Of a stretch of DNA of 48,353 bases, positions 45,819 to 48,353 are shown in pieces; position 1 is the first letter of the stretch; each line of letters starts with the position of its first letter. Source of the DNA: a virus; the IMG/VR virus record IMGVR_UViG_3300038629_000184, positions 1-48,353 of that record; one strand, given 5' to 3'. The position numbers and the translations under genes were made by a program. Under the pieces are notes generated by a model. The model saw only the letters and a list, made by a program, of their open reading frames with translations. It was not told the origin of the DNA and made no database searches.

Positions 45819-46738
45819 TATCCGAAAGCACTCCTCACCTGCACACTGATAGCATCGCTCATGTGAGTCTTGACTTTGTACTCGGCGTTCATCTCAGCCT
45901 CGGCACGGGTCAGAAGTAGTTCTCGATACCGGGCCAGGCCCACGGACAACTGTGCCCGAGTACCGACCTCGATGTTCTCGGCTTCAAGAACGGCAGTAAC
46001 CCACTCCACCTGTGAGGCGGGAAGGTCACGTCCGGCGAAGAAGTCTGCCGCCACCCCCACCATGACGATACCCACCCAACGAGCATCCATACCAATGGAT
46101 TCGAGGGTCTGGGTCTCAGAAACCACGTTGGCCATACGCCTACGGTACCGTACCCACAGGTTCCCCATCGGAATATTGGAGAGCAGGGCACGACCGCCAA
46201 CGGCAGGGTGATAGTCCACGATCTTGGCATCCACGTTTGGGCCACGATCAAAGTCGCCCTCCCACACCGAGAGGACCTCCACCGCCAGGTCATCACCGAT
46301 ACCGGCCACCCCATTGGTGACCTCCACGAGATTCTCAGCGGTCACAGTGTAGAGCCGGGGATACAACTGCATGATGTTGTCGGCGACATACTCCAAAGCC
46401 GACGATCTCGGGTACGGAGTGTTCATGATGACCGGACTATCAATAGCATGTACCTGTGGGATGGTGCCATAGATGCCACGCTGTACGGTGATCTCCTGGG
46501 TGGTCTCGTTGAAGACTCGAACGGCCATCAGTTCGGTATTGGCCTCAAGGATGGAACCGATCCGCAACAGATTCTCATCCTCGGGTACGGCGAACCCACC
46601 AAGGGTCAACGTCGAAAGGCCCTCCTCAGCAACGAGCGCTGACGTGAGAAACGACGTGATCGGTTGAGAGTCCGGGGGGTACAGGTAGGTTCGATAGAGC
46701 CTGTTCAGCACATCACCGATGGTCGATTTGTTATCCAT
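45818..46738 (-). CDS. Adaptor or head-tail connector-like protein, 306 aa
   Basis: 306 residues from ATG 46738 (MDNKSTIGDVLNRLYRTYLY); longer in-frame starts would run through the upstream membrane gene. Residues about 60-100 have the E.M.V.......VTVQRG..GT...H module (MAVRVFNETTQEITVQRGIY). The rest is alpha/beta, ending in helices (ARYRELLLTRAEAEMNAEYK). Position between the capsid-side genes and the nozzle-like gene fits the ring adaptor of podoviruses (T7 gp11 role). The stop overlaps the nozzle start. Confidence 0.6.
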   Translation of the reverse strand: MDNKSTIGDVLNRLYRTYLYPPDSQPITSFLTSALVAEEGLSTLTLGGFAVPEDENLLRIGSILEANTELMAVRVFNETTQEITVQRGIYGTIPQVHAIDSPVIMNTPYPRSSALEYVADNIMQLYPRLYTVTAENLVEVTNGVAGIGDDLAVEVLSVWEGDFDRGPNVDAKIVDYHPAVGGRALLSNIPMGNLWVRYRRRMANVVSETQTLESIGMDARWVGIVMVGVAADFFAGRDLPASQVEWVTAVLEAENIEVGTRAQLSVGLARYRELLLTRAEAEMNAEYKVKTHMSDAISVQVRSAFG

Positions 46739-46964
46739 CAGAATCCTTCTTCTTGACCTCGTGGCCCCCAACATACTTGATTCCGGCACCGCCGCCCACC
46801 AACAACGTGAACAGGGTGACGAACGCCTTGACCATGGCACCGGGATCGGGGTCGAGTAGTGAGTTGGCGAGCCAGTTCAGAACGATGAGTACGAACAGCG
46901 TGGTCAACACCACCCCGACCAAGGCGAGCAGTTTCATCGTGCTCCCATTGAATTGTTTCCACAT
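46731..46964 (-). CDS. Two-span membrane protein inside the head-tail genes, 77 aa
   Basis: 77 residues, two spans (LLALVGVVLTTLFVLIVLNW and VKAFVTLFTLLVGGGAGIKY) and a Lys-rich tail (EVKKKDSDG). The build is like a holin, but it lies between capsid and adaptor genes, 7 kb from the lysis genes. It overlaps both neighbours (TAATG before, 8 bases after), so its dose follows the tail genes. It could be a second holin, or a membrane protein that helps assembly or entry. Confidence 0.7.
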   Translation of the reverse strand: MWKQFNGSTMKLLALVGVVLTTLFVLIVLNWLANSLLDPDPGAMVKAFVTLFTLLVGGGAGIKYVGGHEVKKKDSDG

Positions 46965-47395
46965 TAGGGAACACGATAGGCCGTTCCCCCGACCTTAGAA
47001 CGGACGATGAGAGGCTGATAGGTGTTCGCCGGTACTGTCTGCACTGTGAGGTCCGGGTAGTGAACCTCGTGCTGATAGTTGAACTGGCCCGGTGGGGTCA
47101 TCGCATCCACGTCTGCCGTGCTGCCCGGTGTGAAGGCAACCCGACCGGGGTTGGCTACCTGATCGGGGTCGATCACGCAAGGACCGAGTGAGATGATGCG
47201 GTTCCTAGGGCTGGTGTAGTACGACCCATGCGGGGATGACCATGCCACGTTCAGGAACACGGTGGTTCCCGGTTGGGTCAGGTCGATAGGCTCATCGGTC
47301 TCCTCGTCCACCAGGTCGGTGACCATCGGAGGAGCAGTATCGAAATCGACATAGAACACGGTAGGGGCTGTCGCCCCTTTGGTCTGTGCGGGCAC
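46964..47395 (-). CDS. Beta-sandwich virion protein, 143 aa, GTG start
   Basis: 143 residues from GTG 47395 with GGGAGGCACC upstream. Beta-rich: TVFYVDFDTAPPMVTDLVD, then LTQPGTTVFLNVAWSSPHG and FNYQHEVHYPDLTVQTVPAN. The order resembles the small beta-sandwich of baseplate or tail proteins of the BppU N-terminal type, in which a DLTG.TV.F strand is followed by a Y.HEV.YPDG.V strand. A head-closure or tail-decoration role is likely. No firm family. Confidence 0.6.
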   Translation of the reverse strand: MPAQTKGATAPTVFYVDFDTAPPMVTDLVDEETDEPIDLTQPGTTVFLNVAWSSPHGSYYTSPRNRIISLGPCVIDPDQVANPGRVAFTPGSTADVDAMTPPGQFNYQHEVHYPDLTVQTVPANTYQPLIVRSKVGGTAYRVP

Positions 47396-47415
47396 GGTGC
47401 CTCCCTTTCAAGAGG

Positions 47416-47467
47416 CCCCACCCCCTCCCCCCAACACCGAGCAAGGAGGAACGAGGAGAGGGTGGGG
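47416..47467 (-). terminator. Hairpin after the major capsid gene
   Basis: CCCCACCC (47416-47423) pairs with GGGTGGGG (47460-47467), and after one mismatch CTCC pairs with GGAG, for 12 pairs around a long loop. It lies 14 bases after the capsid stop on the minus strand. It likely acts as a partial terminator or RNA-end stabiliser, so that capsid mRNA exceeds the tail mRNA that follows. Confidence 0.55.
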
Positions 47468-47480
47468 AACTCAAGCAGTC

Positions 47481-48353
47481 TTAGGCCGGAATCGCCGTGA
47501 TCTGACCGTGGAACTGCTCAGGACCGTACTTCAACCCGATCTCGCCGTAAATCTGCACGAGATCGAATGCACCGGTCTTGGCCAGGGGCTCCGTGAAGAA
47601 GTGACCCTTGCCGGGGATCGGCAGGAAGCATGGTGCGACCACGCTCATGTCGAACAGACCAAGCACGGTGGTGGGCATGTACCGGTCCAGGACCACACCG
47701 AAGGTCCCGAAGTCCGTCACGATGGTCTCGACGTTGACGCCACCGATGGTACGAGAACGGTCGGCCAGGCCGAGGTTGTTCGTGTACTCAGCGGAGAGTT
47801 CCGTCTTGGTCTTACCGTTGACGAAGATCACCGGGTTGATGAGCGGTGCCACCGTCTCCTCATCGGAGTACATCCCGATGAGCATGGCATCGAGGGACGC
47901 CTTGAGCGACGTAGCGAACGCCGCACTGTGGGTGGTGGTCGCCGTGAGAATCCCCCGGGTCGTCCGGGCGGTCACGTTGTCGGCGGGATAGTCGTATTCC
48001 CCGATGAGGAACGACATCTCCACATCACGGGCGATCTTGTTGATCTTGAGTTCCAACTGATGCGAGACCTCGGACTTCACCGGCTGGTCTCCCAGGATGG
48101 GGGCGGACTTGATGGTGTACTCAGCACCAGTTCCAGCACCACCTGCACCGAGTTGGTACATCGCTGCCTGCTTCGTGTAGGAAATCTCGACGCTCTCCTG
48201 GTGGATCTCCACCACGTTCTTGACTTCCTGACGAATGATCTCGGCGCTCGTCGGGTCTGCACCCTCAAGAGCCTGTGCGGTTTCGGAGGCGGCGGCGTTG
48301 TCTTCCACCTGCCACACGAACTCTTTCGCCATCACGGACTCGCCACCCGTGAG
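47481..48353 (-). CDS. Major capsid protein, C-terminal part (cut by window end)
   Basis: An open frame enters at the right window edge with LTGGES, then VMAKEFVWQVEDNAAAS, and ends at TAA 47481 (290 codons here). The GTG at 48335 is not the start. Features of the DUF5309/SU10-like capsid family: a charged central helix (EIIRQEVKNVVEIHQESVEI), TARTTRGILTATTTHS, GGVNVETIVTDFGTFGVVLD, and the end LAKTGAFDLVQIYGEIGL. Together with the 37 codons at 1-113 it gives a protein of about 330 residues, a usual capsid length. Forms the shell. Confidence 0.88.
   Translation of the reverse strand, partial: LTGGESVMAKEFVWQVEDNAAASETAQALEGADPTSAEIIRQEVKNVVEIHQESVEISYTKQAAMYQLGAGGAGTGAEYTIKSAPILGDQPVKSEVSHQLELKINKIARDVEMSFLIGEYDYPADNVTARTTRGILTATTTHSAAFATSLKASLDAMLIGMYSDEETVAPLINPVIFVNGKTKTELSAEYTNNLGLADRSRTIGGVNVETIVTDFGTFGVVLDRYMPTTVLGLFDMSVVAPCFLPIPGKGHFFTEPLAKTGAFDLVQIYGEIGLKYGPEQFHGQITAIPA

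Noticed and set aside
47481-48335. GTG at 48335 as the start of the capsid gene
   Set aside because: The frame stays open to the window edge, and the first part of the same protein family is found at 1-113.
1-48353. CRISPR arrays, insertion sequences, integrase or lysogeny genes
   Set aside because: No regularly spaced repeats, transposase or recombinase signatures, or repressor were seen anywhere in the window.

Overview
This window looks like an almost complete genome of a tailed double-stranded DNA phage, probably a lytic podovirus-like phage of a high-GC actinobacterium. The case for a phage is direct: large terminase, portal, scaffold, major capsid protein, tail fibre, amidase endolysin and holin are all recognisable. 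The case for a short tail is inference: there is no tape measure, tube or sheath gene, but there is a giant 2321-residue virion protein, a beta-rich nozzle-like protein and an adaptor-like protein. The actinobacterial host is also inference. It rests on the GC-rich coding, a consensus -35/-10 promoter that would give a leaderless terminase mRNA, and a secreted Thr/Pro-rich protein of a style common in Actinobacteria, Acidimicrobiia among them. No integrase, repressor, RNA polymerase, DNA polymerase or tRNA was found.

Layout. (1) 1-20086, minus strand: late genes, read from right to left. They run terL, a 98-aa protein, portal, a LamG-like protein, a run of small proteins, a Gly/Pro-rich protein, the 2321-aa protein, a 665-aa protein, an M23 peptidase, a peptidoglycan-binding protein, a 277-aa protein and scaffold, and end with the first 37 codons of the major capsid gene. 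(2) 20087-20666: divergent control region. (3) 20667-39662, plus strand: about 45 tightly overlapping early and middle genes. These include a classical AAA ATPase, an SSB-like protein, a RecT-like annealing protein, a TOPRIM primase with its zinc finger at the wrong end, a RecA-fold helicase, a RusA resolvase, many small Cys-rich proteins and a cluster of envelope proteins. (4) 39640-48353, minus strand: the rest of the late unit. Read from right to left it holds the remainder of the capsid gene, adaptor, nozzle, fibre, four small proteins, endolysin, a fibre-like domain protein and holin.

The capsid gene is cut by the two window ends. The late genes therefore form one leftward unit of about 28 kb on a circular map, and the window ends are an assembly break. 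Early and late units diverge at 20.1-20.7 kb and meet tail-to-tail at 39.5-39.7 kb, where the last genes overlap by 23 bp across a strong hairpin.

The most unusual regulatory feature is a palindrome, CCCCCAATTGGGGG. It occurs seven times (one variant) and only between genes of the early strand, usually just before a start codon with its G-run near or at the ribosome-binding site. Other points of interest are a perfect 17-bp inverted repeat flanking the first early gene, a probable gene with an AUC start codon, a series of intergenic hairpins without U-tracts, and a GTGTTG repeat cluster next to the helicase gene.
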